Positions 1-26,100 of a DNA stretch of 64,000 nt are shown here, in pieces. Below the pieces are notes generated by a model. The model worked only from the letters and a program-made list of their open reading frames with translations, did not search any database and was not told the origin of the DNA. Positions within the stretch are counted from its first letter, which is position 1; every line of letters starts with the position of its first letter. The stretch spans positions 1,807,501 to 1,871,500 of the forward strand of contig JAJTWR010000021.1 of NCBI GenBank assembly GCA_021613335.1. Direction: 5' to 3'. A program made the translations under genes and the position numbers. The DNA comes from Whitmania pigra (Eukaryota > Annelida > Clitellata > Hirudinida > Haemopidae).

Positions 1-3000
1 CTTGAAATCTACGACGAACAACTGAAAGACCTTCTGCTCTCAACTTTATCCAACAACACGAACTTCTGGAAGCACCACGTTCTCCTCAACATTGTTGAAC
101 GAACATCAAAGGAATGGTATTACATCGATGAAGTTACAAGTGCGTTCAATTTATTTTATTATTACTTAACTTATTCTTTATTAATATGTAAAATTGATCT
201 GTAAAATATCTTTACTCATTCAGGTTGAGAATTGTATGAAAATAATAATTTATTTTTAATAATTATTTTATTATGTCAAGTCGATTAAGATTTTCATAAA
301 TGAGAGTTTAAGTAAAATTGATTGAAAGTGATTAAAATAAAACTGAATTAATGAGATATAAAATATTTTCCATTATATATGTACATTAATAAATGATTTG
401 AATATCAAACGAAACATTTACATCAATCCGAGCTTCAAATCATAGTTTTTTGGTTTAGCATATATCATTATATATTTTATATCATATATCATATCATTAT
501 AGTATTTAAAGTTTATAACTTATAATAATAATTTTTTAGTGATAATATTGTTATATTGCAAAAAACATTGCAAATCATAGTATTATTGGGATTGCAACTT
601 GAAATAAATGCAGCCAGTTATCAAATTAAGGATAATAAATAAATTAGAAATATTCAAGTTTATTTTCTCATATTTTATTTGGTTATTTAAAATGCCTAAA
701 ACTTCAAAAAAGAAAGCTTCATCAAACATTCATGATATTTCGTTTTTGATTGAAATTATTTTCACAACTTTTCATCGTTAAATTCTGTAGAAATCAAGAA
801 ATTTTTCGTTATATTTATGAATGAAGAAAATATTTCGAAATTTTATGAGCAACATTATATTTTAGTAATGATGATAATAACCGCAATTTAAAATTTAGTT
901 TTATTATATAATTCTCACATGTGGATATATTTTTCATATGAATACATATCAATAGTTTTCATGTATGGAATGGATAAATGCTCTCAAAATATTTCAAACG
1001 CAGCAATCAATTGATTTGTTCAGTCAAATAAGTTGTTCAAAATTTTATTCCATTTTTCAAATCAAATCTTGTCAATCAACAGAATACAAATAAACGTAAC
1101 ACCAATGATATGTTCATTATTGTGGTTCTTCACCGAAATAATTTGGGTTTATTTCTTGAATTTTCCTCTCCGAATATGTCATAAGTGCCTGTGAGAATGT
1201 GTGTTTGTGAGCGTGTGTAAGTTCCTTCTAAATCCCTTTATGAACATCAGGATAATAATAAACATGAAGGAAGTCACAAATAGAATAGAACACGTCATCT
1301 AAGGCTTAAAATAGAATCGAAGGTCACGCCTTCCTGGTCGTTGAAATGAGTGAGTGAGTGAGTGAGTGAGTGAGTGAGTGAGTGAGTGAGTGAGTGAGTG
1401 AGTGAGTGAGTGAGTGAGTGAGTGAGTGAGTGAGTGAGTGAGTGAGTGAGTGAGTGAGTGAGTGAGTGAGTGAGTGAGTGAGTGAGTGAGTGAGTGAGTG
1501 AGTGAGTGAGTGAGTGAGTGGAGTGAGTGAGTGAGTGAGTGAGTGAGTGAGTGAGTGAGTGAGTGATGAGTGAGTGAGTGAGTGAGTGAGTGAGTGAGTG
1601 GAGTGAGTGAGTGAGTGCGTGAGTGAGTGAGTGAGTGAGTCGTGAGTGAGTGAGTGAGTGAGTGCGTGAGTGCGTGAGTGAGTGAGTGCGTGAGTGAGTG
1701 AGTGAGTGATGAGTGAGTGAGTGAGTGGTGCGTGAGTGAGTGCGTGAGTGAGTGAGTGGCGTGAGTGAGTGGCGTGAGTGAGTGCGTGCGTGCGTGAGTG
1801 CGTGAGTGAGTGCGTGAGTGAGTGCGTGCGTGCGTGAGTGAGTGAGTGAGTGAGTGAGTGGTGAGTGAGTGAGTGAGTGAGTGAGTGAGTGAGTGAGTGA
1901 GTGAGTGAGTGAGTGCGTGAGTGAGTGCGTGGCGTGAGTGAGTGAGTGCGTGAGTGCGTGAGTGAGTGAGTGAGTGAGTGAGTGAGTGAGTGAGTGAGTG
2001 AGTGAGTGAGTGAGTGAGTGAGTGAGTGAGTGAGTGAGTGAGTGCGTGAGTGAGTGAGTGAGTGCGTGAGTGAGTGAGTAAAGGTGAAAATTAAATTTTG
2101 GTGGGCAAGGAGCTTAGGTGATTTCGTTTCTTAATCTTGTTTGTTCATCTCATTAGCACCACATCTTGTCAATCTACTTTGGAGATCCCATTTCCATGTT
2201 TCCATCTTGTGACGAGATTTTTAATTTTAATTATTTTTGTTCATTATATTTCAAATATTCAACGCATTTCTGAGTATATATTCCATGGATATTATGGCAT
2301 CGGTATTGCGAGTGACGAAGATGTTGATGATGATTTTTCATGGTGGTGACAGCATGATGATAATGGATTTAAATTAGAATCATTGCAGTTTGTAAATCAT
2401 AAGAAATGTGTTTATTTCCTTAAATGATGCTTAAGGACAGTGTAATTAGAATGAACTGTAAATCCATCAGAGACCCCGAAGCCCCTCCCATCCGGCCTTG
2501 ACTCCACCCCCTCGGATTCCAGCAAGAACTACATGGCCTTATACAGAAACCCTTACACCTTTCAGCTTGAATTCAAACCCAATTTTGGACATCAAACACT
2601 TCCTGTCGTCTGCTCACGACCCTCAAGTAATTATTATTAATATTTTACTAATTCTATTTTAACAATAACAATAATATTAATTTAAATAATGTTTTATTAT
2701 TTCTATTAATAAGTTAATAATAAAGTTATCATTAATATATGAATTATAATATTATAGTAATGTTCGAATAATGGTAATTATGACAATGATAACTTATTCA
2801 AACCAGCCGAAGACGAATGTTCGAAAGAGAATGTGACTCACTTCTTCGTGAATAATTTGTGTCACGTGGCTGTTTCCGGCCAGTTCACATGGTTCCAGGC
2901 TCAGAATGAATGCCATCTCAGGAACCTTTCCATGGCCTCCTTCATTAATATAAATCTTAACTCTACCTCCATTTCTACTCAACTCAACCAATCAGAGTAC

Positions 3001-4339
3001 TGGATTGCAATAACCAGGTCACTCTGGTTTTGGGAGAACTCAGGTGAGATATTTAAGTTGTCTGATTGATTGGCTGTTAGATTTATATTATCATGATTTT
3101 TAGTAATTATTTATTTTTAATCTCTTGAATGTATTTTATTTGCAGATTTACAATGCAATTTTAATTTCAATTAAATTCATTGTATAGTATGCAAATAATA
3201 TTTTTAAGTAAATAATTAACTTATTAGCACCGTGCATATGCTAGTAGTAGATGACTCATTAGAAATCAACAATATTAATTGTTGATATTACTATACATTC
3301 TATTTTTTATCATAACAAACACATCTAATTAAATAATATTGTAATTAATTACAGGCTCTTACGCTCACTTCTCTTATTGGTTGTGGGACATGCCTTCCCA
3401 AAATACTTCGAACAACTGCGCCTACTTCGAGTCTCAGGACAACGACAACAGGTGGTTCAGGAAAAGCTGCAACAACGACTTCGCCATCATGTGCATGACA
3501 GGTTTATTAATATTAATGAATGTTAATTTTTTAGTCACACTAATCATTAAATGAACTGCAAGAAACCTCCCATCCTTTATATTAGGTTTTCCTTTGTGTT
3601 GTTATTGTCCCCCATATTTAGTTGAGTTAAGTAATTAGCTTGCAATTACTAATTAAACTAATTAATATTCGCGACATTTAATTGCATATGGATTATTTAT
3701 TTATATCACATCAGATAAAAACAGGCCTTCTGCAGCTTCATCTGATGAAGGTTATTTTAAAAGATTATTAAAAATATGATAATTATTATATATATATATA
3801 ATTACTATTATATATTTATATAATTATTTGCATCAATGATAGTTAAACTGGATAAATGTTAAATTATTTAACTATTTAATAACAATCAAATACAAATTCA
3901 TTTCCTTTTTTTTCTAATCGTATTTTCTCGAAAATCTTTAATTCATGAAAAAGATCATTTAATAAACCTTAAAAGCATTTTGAAATTTGAAATTTAAATG
4001 AATGAAAATCCATAAGATTAATTAAAGATCTTTTAACTTGATTGGTTAAGAGTAATTCTCAATGTATTATGCATTATAATTATTCAAATGTATTAATAAT
4101 AATTACATATATAATATCTAAACATATATATACATACATAATCTAATAATATAGAATCTAATTAATCTTTAATTTAAAATAATAATAAATAATAATTTCA
4201 TGAAATTGCAGTCAACTTGGGAGGTCTTCCATCTGGTTCAGTGGCGGGAATAACCGTCGGTGTAATCGTCATCGTTGCCTTGGTAACCACAGTCATCACA
4301 TCGGTAGTCATCACAAAGACAAGAAAAACCTCTGCATGA
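1..4339 (+). CDS. Single-pass membrane protein with two C-type lectin-like domains (5' end outside window)
   Basis: Five exons fit together, all joined by phase-1 introns: 1-139, 2471-2626, 2807-3043, 3355-3501 and 4212-4339 (stop TGA 4337-4339). Exons 1-2 look like the end of a first, divergent C-type lectin-like domain; it has an E-W-Y-I-D core and closes with LPVVCSR. Exons 3-4 form a second domain, with TWFQAQNEC, WIAITRSLWFWE, a PSQN turn, NNCAYF, RWFRKSC and a final MCM cysteine. The last exon encodes a hydrophobic segment of about 23 residues (from SVAGITVGVIV) and a short basic tail, TKTRKTSA. EPN/QPD and WND calcium/sugar motifs are absent from domain 2, so classical calcium-dependent sugar binding is unlikely. 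The symmetric phase-1 introns are typical of shuffled extracellular modules. A polyadenylation signal AATAAA lies at 4387. Ligand and N-terminus are unknown. Confidence 0.82.
1347..2079. repeat. GAGT tetranucleotide microsatellite, about 730 bp
   Basis: An almost pure GAGT array with interspersed GCGT variants and occasional 1-bp slips (for example near 1521, 1566, 1735 and 1932). It lies in intron 1 of the lectin gene model. All three forward frames hit TGA within the unit, so it cannot be coding on this strand. The variants cluster between about 1600 and 1960; both ends are purer. Confidence 0.97.
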
Positions 4340-4386
4340 AATTTCATTATCAACAACTTCTTCATTTAATTGAAAAAAGAATTTTA

Positions 4387-4392
4387 AATAAA
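4387..4392 (+). promoter_or_regulatory. Polyadenylation signal of the lectin-like gene
   Basis: AATAAA about 48 bp after the stop codon, followed by a T-rich stretch. Position and spacing suit the 3' end of the upstream gene. Confidence 0.6.
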
Positions 4393-4429
4393 ATAAAATT
4401 TATTCTTTAGTTTCGTGATGATGGCATGT

Positions 4430-4572
4430 AGGTTGGTTGAATGGTTTGAGTTCTTTTATGTGGCGGTAGTGGCAATAATCTCTATGTGTCGTGTTCGAAA
4501 CCGAGCTTGAACTGACACAAGCGCTTTATCACAACATAGAGCCTATGCTTATGAGGATACATAAATGAACCA
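4430..4572 (+). mobile_element. tRNA-derived SINE, diverged copy
   Basis: Shares the order of blocks seen in the copies at 19.0, 28.5 and 38.2 kb: a 5' A-box-like stretch (GGTTGGTTGAATGG), the internal GGCAATAAT block, a B-box-like GTGTTCGAAACC at about 4489-4502, then the tail AGCCTATGCTTATG and ATAAATGAA. It is the most diverged of the four copies and lies just past the lectin gene's 3' end. Confidence 0.65.
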
Positions 4573-4627
4573 TACCTACATACGCATATCATAAATTAAC
4601 AAAATATAAAACTTTTTATAGTTGTTT

Positions 4628-19419
<14,792 letters not shown>

Positions 19420-19733
19420 ACATGCTGACTGATTTTATAACTAATTATTTCTTGTTAATTATTATCTGTTAATAATTAAAATTAAAAAATACAGCTTTTC
19501 ATTCTTTTGACTTCGCTTCGTGTTTGTGTGAATTCGAAAACAAAACTTCAATTCGGAAGCAGAACTTCACGGTTACCTTTCAACGTCTTTTGGCAACAAC
19601 GCGACAAAATGCTCCCGACAACAAACAACTTAACTAAACTCACAATGAAATCCCACAAATGGATTAAATTAATAAAAAATAAAAACATAAACACAGTGAT
19701 CATTTAAAGAACGTGAAGAATGGAAGCAGTTGT

Positions 19734-22700
19734 TTACGAAACCATGGAACCCTTTTTATCCGACTCTTTGAGGAGTGAAGGTGGTCGGTCCTCGACGAGT
19801 CCCATGAGTTTCAGGAAGGCCTGTTCCTCCTCGAGAAAGGCTTCATATTCCATTCTTTCCTTCGCTTCCAACTCTTCCTCCGATGGGACAGGAGGTGGTT
19901 CTGCTTCTTGCTGGAAATTTGAGGAAATCTTTTACTCAACGACAATGATGAACGAAACAACAACAATGAACACCAGCTGTGAATAACCTGTGAATTGTTG
20001 CTAACAAATAACCCTGAACTGCCCCTGCTTTTGCCCCGTCAGCAACTCACATTTTTCATCCTCTTCATCTCCATGTCCTGTTTATTTCTCTCATCATCCC
20101 TGACCACCCACCTCGAGTTCACGTATGCCAGGTGCTTGGCCTCTTTGTCCAGGTAGGCAGTCATGTTTGCGAGCTGTTGAGGTACATGTTTTTGGTAAAC
20201 GTTAAAAGAAAGTACCACTCCATTTTAAGGACAGGGACGTTTGAATTTGAGGGCAGTGGGGGGCAACTTCCCTTACTTTAGAACCAAAAAAGGTCATCTC
20301 TTCACATTTTGCACCCCCCGAATTTAAAAAGGTCATCTCCCCAAGCTGTGCAAGGGTTTGCCCCCTTTAGAAAATATTGAAATGACGTCCCTGTTTAAGG
20401 ACTAATCCAGTTACATTCAATTTTCAGATGAGAACATGTTTACCAAACACAGATAATTTCCAACCCAATAAGTCAATATAATCAGCAGCATCACACCATT
20501 CATCTGCAGAAGTAGAAAGCTTCTGAAAGCATCTTGTTTGAAACATTTTCAATTCCATCTCATGAAGATTTAACTTGCCAGAGAATATTTGTAAACGCAG
20601 GTCAAAAAAACAATCGCAAGTACATAGATCCATTTCTCCATGCCTTGTCATCTTCAATCAACATTTGACCATCCAAGAAACTCCTCCTACCTCCGACAAA
20701 CTTGGGTTGCACAGGCTCCACGGCAGTTCGAGCAGGTAAAGAGTCCCGTTTTCATCTCCGACGGCAAGCAGGTGCATCGGTTCTAGTTTTCCGGACGATT
20801 GGAGGCCAAGAAAAAGAAAACAACAACAACATCACAATATTTGAATGTCTTTGACAGTTGTTGCTCATTAGATTGGTGCAATCAACACTTAATATAATAT
20901 GTAATGATTCAATTAATAATATATAATATAATGATTCAGGCAATAACCATGTAATGATTCAAGTAAAGGATCCCAATGGGGCATAGGTAGCACTTCCAAG
21001 TGGTTGCGGTTTTTGCTCTATTAGATATTAGCAGTTCAAATGCCAGCTGCTCGTAACAGCTTATGTAACTAATTAAATCAGTGCAATCATCACAATTAAT
21101 CAATTAACTAAAACAATTTAATTGTAGTAACAATCATCATAGACCAAATGAATAAAATTAAAATGAGTAACGTAATTAATTAAACTAATGGAAAATTAGC
21201 ATAAATAATGATAAATAATATAAAAATGAAACCCAACTTACTTTTTATTTTGATGCTGGATATCGTTGTGATTTGAGAGGTGGATATGTTTTGCGTGTAG
21301 CAGGCTTCGTGCGTGCGATCGAGCAGGTCCCAGACGTCGATCGTTCCGTCGACCTTGGCGAGGTAGAAGACGGCGGGGCGAGTGGTGGACCAATGACCTG
21401 CCGTGAACCTCTTCGGTCCGTACCCCTTGATGATCGGACCAACCTGCAATTAGTGGCTACATCAATCCATACCTCAAAATCAAGAAATATTAACTTAATC
21501 TGATTTCGAGTTATTACTAATAAGTATTAATCCATTAATTATGACTTGAGATAATCAAAATCATTAAAGCAACCTTTAAAGAACGATTTACTTACATTGA
21601 TTCCTTCCTTCCATATTGCAAAGTTCCATCCTCCAACAGTAAGGAGGATGTCCTCAAAAAATGGTGACCTTACCAACGACATGACTGCCCCATCATGAAC
21701 TTGATGGGCGAAGATCGGTCTCTGAGCTGCCAATTAACACAATCCACCAAGATGGAGGTCAGGTTTTTAAATGAATCAGTTCAATTCGTTGTAACAATTA
21801 TTAAATTAAATTCTTTCATAATTCTTTAATAATTATTTCATAATTTCATAATTAAACAACGAAAATGAGGAAGTTTACATTAGAAGGACATTTCGTAATG
21901 TGACGAAAGACAATTACTTTGGTACTTTCCACTTTCCTGGTCCTTCTGTGGCATCCAATCCAAATACATCACCTCACCCTCCTTCGATCAATTAAAGACT
22001 TTTTAACGTGTTTTCATGATGACATACGATAACACGTTTTAGACATTACATTCACTTGTCCATGAATTAAAAATACCTTAAACATGTTCGTACTATTAAT
22101 AATTGTGGTGTAAGATGTTTAATTTAGCATGTTCATTTATTTATTTATGCATCTTGTGTTCTGAATCCTATAATTTTAAAATGGTTAAAAATGGTTAGTT
22201 TAAAAGGCTAGGAACTGTTTTTGCGAATCTTCTTTGGACTGAATCGATTCCTTGAACAAGATATTTGAGGTGAGGATTCCATTAACACAAGGACAACATT
22301 CCAGTACTAGTCGAATTTATGTAGAGAATGGCAAGAATGGTTCTGTCTTCAGATGTAAATGGAAGATACTAGATCTTGCTTGTAGATACTTTTTGTGCAA
22401 TAGTTTTAATATGAAAGATAAACATAAGATTGCTGTCAATAAAGATGCCAAGATCTCTTGTAAGGAGGACATGTTCAAAGTTCTGATCGTTTGATGAGTT
22501 TGATGCTTTTCCTTCTAGCTGACATTTTTGAATGCATTGTCTAATTTGGATGTGAAGGAGCTACGGTCTCTTGACCATTTATATATTCTTTATAAACCTC
22601 TTATTAACCGAGGTTGTAATCTCAATTACTTAAGTCATTAACCTCAATTACATAGGTAAATCACTGACCTCAGCTAACTTAATAAATTGACCCCTGTTAA

Positions 22701-23134
22701 CTTTATTAAATAACTTCAATTTCTTAATTCAATAATCTCAATTATTAATTCTTAATTAATTAATATCAATTACCTAATTCACTAACCTCAGCTAAGTTAA
22801 TAAATTAACCTCAGCTAAGTTAATAAATTAACCTCAGCTAAGTTAGTAAATTAACCTCAGTGCCAATGAAAAACTTTGAACTGATCGGTTTTATCCCCGG
22901 ATTCAGGATTATGCTGCTATGGACGTTCACATTCTCCAATGTATCTGTAAGATGTAATTATCTTTAATCTATTAGTACAATATAACATTAATATATTTTA
23001 ACATTTAAATGATATAATGTTGCATTTTAATGTCTTAAATGTTTATGTTTAATTTATTTTATTTCTTAACCTTCAGATCTCAGAATGCAAAAAGAATCAC
23101 ATCATAATCACCATCATCATCGTCATCGTCATCG

Positions 23135-23168
<34 letters not shown>

Positions 23169-26100
23169 TGAATGACTCTTAAGCAACTGACCCACACTGT
23201 GAATTGGTTGAGCCTCAGCTATTGAGAACTTAATGGGTGAATAATCGTTTCCTATCTCAGCTTTTGATGTGGAAAGCTAGGATGTCAATAAATATCATTA
23301 ATTCAATAGCATTATAGCTGGAATACATAAACATTAGCTAATAACTAATAACTGACCAATGTAGTTAATAATGAGATGAATAAGTTAGGAAAATTATTAA
23401 TAATAAGAATAAGTTAATAAATTAGTAATGAGAAGAGCAACTTCAAAACAACATTCTCAACTTCAATACAACATTTCCAACCTCAATACAATTCAAGTTA
23501 ACTTCAAGTTAATAAATTAGTAATGACCTTGAGGAAGGGCCTCCAAACAAGATCAAGGTGTTTGAATGTCCCAGGAATGAGGCAAATCTTTTGGAGTTCC
23601 TTCTTGGTCATTACAGGCAGGGATCCTTTGGGCATTCGGATGTCCCAAAACATTATTGACCTGAGAATTGCAGAATATTGTTCAGAAATTAAACATTTCC
23701 ATCAGTTGAAAGTTGATATAATTGCCAAAAAAACATCATCACATTAGCAGGTTTAAAAGACTCACTGATCAATGCCACACGTGATCAACTGGATGTTGTG
23801 ATCAAACTTGTTCTGAGAAACGTAGCCAAATTTATTTATCTGCAGAAAAGAAGATTAATTATTCAGGTGGAGATTCGAGTAAAGTTAATTAATTAACATA
23901 ACTGACTTAAAACAATTTGAATAAAATTATTTAATCAATACAGCTACCTCAAAATGGCAGATGATAACTCACTTCGTACTGACTTGGAATCCAAAGGATG
24001 TCTGTGATAGGCAGGGAGTGACTGTGTTCGACACTCGAGATTGCACAAAACCTCACCGACGACTGAGCCTTTGCCCAATCAAATTCTGCTGACTTAACGC
24101 ATTTGAGGGAATTTTATTCAAACATTTGCTTCGAATGGCTGTTTTATTGAATGAATCAATTACTGGAATGACTTAAAATACAAATAACAATACAAATAGA
24201 ATTACAAATTGTAATAGTAATATAATTATAATAATAATAATAATATTAATAATAATAATTATCTAATTAATTAAAATATAAAGATAAACTTAGAAAATAA
24301 ACAGCTATTAAAGCTATTATTCTGGAACAGCCTGCCCCCCATCATCCGGTCTCAGCCCATGCTCGAGCTCTTCAAGCGCCAGCTGAAGACCCATCTCTTC
24401 AAAAAGTTCCTCGAAGACCCAAGGCACCTCTGACGCTATGCTTAAGGCGCCATAGAAATAAACTATTATTATTATTATTATTATTGATGAATGGTTTAAT
24501 TATTTTATAAATATTATATTCAGAAAATGATGAAGAGATAAACCATGGTTTATTTATTACATGACTATTATAAATATTCAGACAATGATGAAGACACAAA
24601 CCAATTCCCTGAGGATGTCCTTCTTCTTGGCACCTGGCAAAACCTTGAGCCTCTCGGTGTGGTAGCTGAGGTCCCACAGAACCACTTGTCCGTTGAAGCA
24701 TCCACCGACGACGAACGAAGGATTCGTCGGACAAAACTGGAAGCACATCACTTGCTCGGGACACTCCAGGACCAGCTGTTGATTAATAAATGGAGAAAAA
24801 ATAAATACATTAGTAAATATAATAATAATAACAATAATAATAATCACAATTTTTCATAATTATAAAATGAAGACTGGAAGAATTGAGAGAAGAGAATAAA
24901 AGTTGAAAGGTAAAAAAAACTGCAAACGATGGGATGGATGGGGTCGGAAAAGTTCCAGATGAGGATGAGTGGAGGAGTGAACTGCTTGTGTGCCTGCTCG
25001 ATCCGCTCGTACAAGGTCACGTTGTCGATCAGGGACACTGCCACGATGAGGGGAATCGTTGGATGCCAAGTTATGCAGGAAACTGCGCGCGATTTGCCGT
25101 ACTGCAGGTCAGTGAAGGACTGATGCTCCTGTTTTGACGGATCCAAGAAAAAGTTTTAAACATTTAAATATAAGTTTTGTTCTTTTCTTAAGAATTGTAA
25201 GCCAAGTCAAGAAATACCTTTAGGTAAATAAAAATGTAATTAAAATTTTGGAATTAAGAAACCAATTGAATTAAATGCCACCTTTAGGTGCTTTTCAGAC
25301 TTTGCAGCAAAATCTGTGTTGCCATCAGAAAGTCTGTCCCAGTCATCAAAGAATACATCAACAATTTTGTTCTGCTGCAATTCTTTGTCAACCCTGGAGT
25401 CAGAAACCAACATATTGTTCCAAAGAAATGCTTACATCACAACTTATGTGTAACTAAGACAATCAAGACTTAAGGCTTAAATGTGAAGCAAACTTATTTT
25501 TGAGTTTGGAGTCAATGATGCTGGAAAAATAATGTGAACAAAACAAAAATGATTGATTGAATCATTCAATCTAGAAGCAATCACTTATAAGCAATCAAAC
25601 ACTTGAAAAGCAAAAAAAATCTACGAATTATTTATAGATCCATAAATACTGTGATACTGATAATTTGTGTGAATAATAAGGTGCACCTGGGAATGACCCT
25701 GTTGAAGAAGTCTTCAAACTCTTGCGACTCCATGATCTCCTGAGCCTCCTCCTCTGTGAGTTCACGAGGCATGCACTGGACGACCTTGTTCACCATCAGG
25801 CCTTGTATCTTCTGAGTGTGGTGTGATGTGAATTCTGGGACAGCCTTTGAAGTTTTATGTTGAATGACAACATTTAGTGCAATAACCTTCTTGCATCTGT
25901 CAACAACAGCAACATCAACAATTTCCTTACAACAACAATGACAACATCAACGACTTCCTTACATCAACAACAGCAACATCAACAACTCCCTTACAACAAC
26001 AATGACAACACCAACAACCTGTACTCCCACATCAACCTCCATCCTCCTCAGTTCAGAGCTCTCAGCAGGCACAGACAGAATGTCAACAAAGTTTTTGCTT

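Noticed and set aside
4438..4575. Functional tRNA gene suggested by the TTCGAAACC box
   Set aside because: No acceptor stem or anticodon arm can be folded; the sequence matches the SINE copies instead.
21180..21503. Plus-strand and second minus-frame ORFs across 21180-21503
   Set aside because: They are shadows of the DNAI3 exon 21242-21443, whose own frame carries the conserved WD-repeat sequence.
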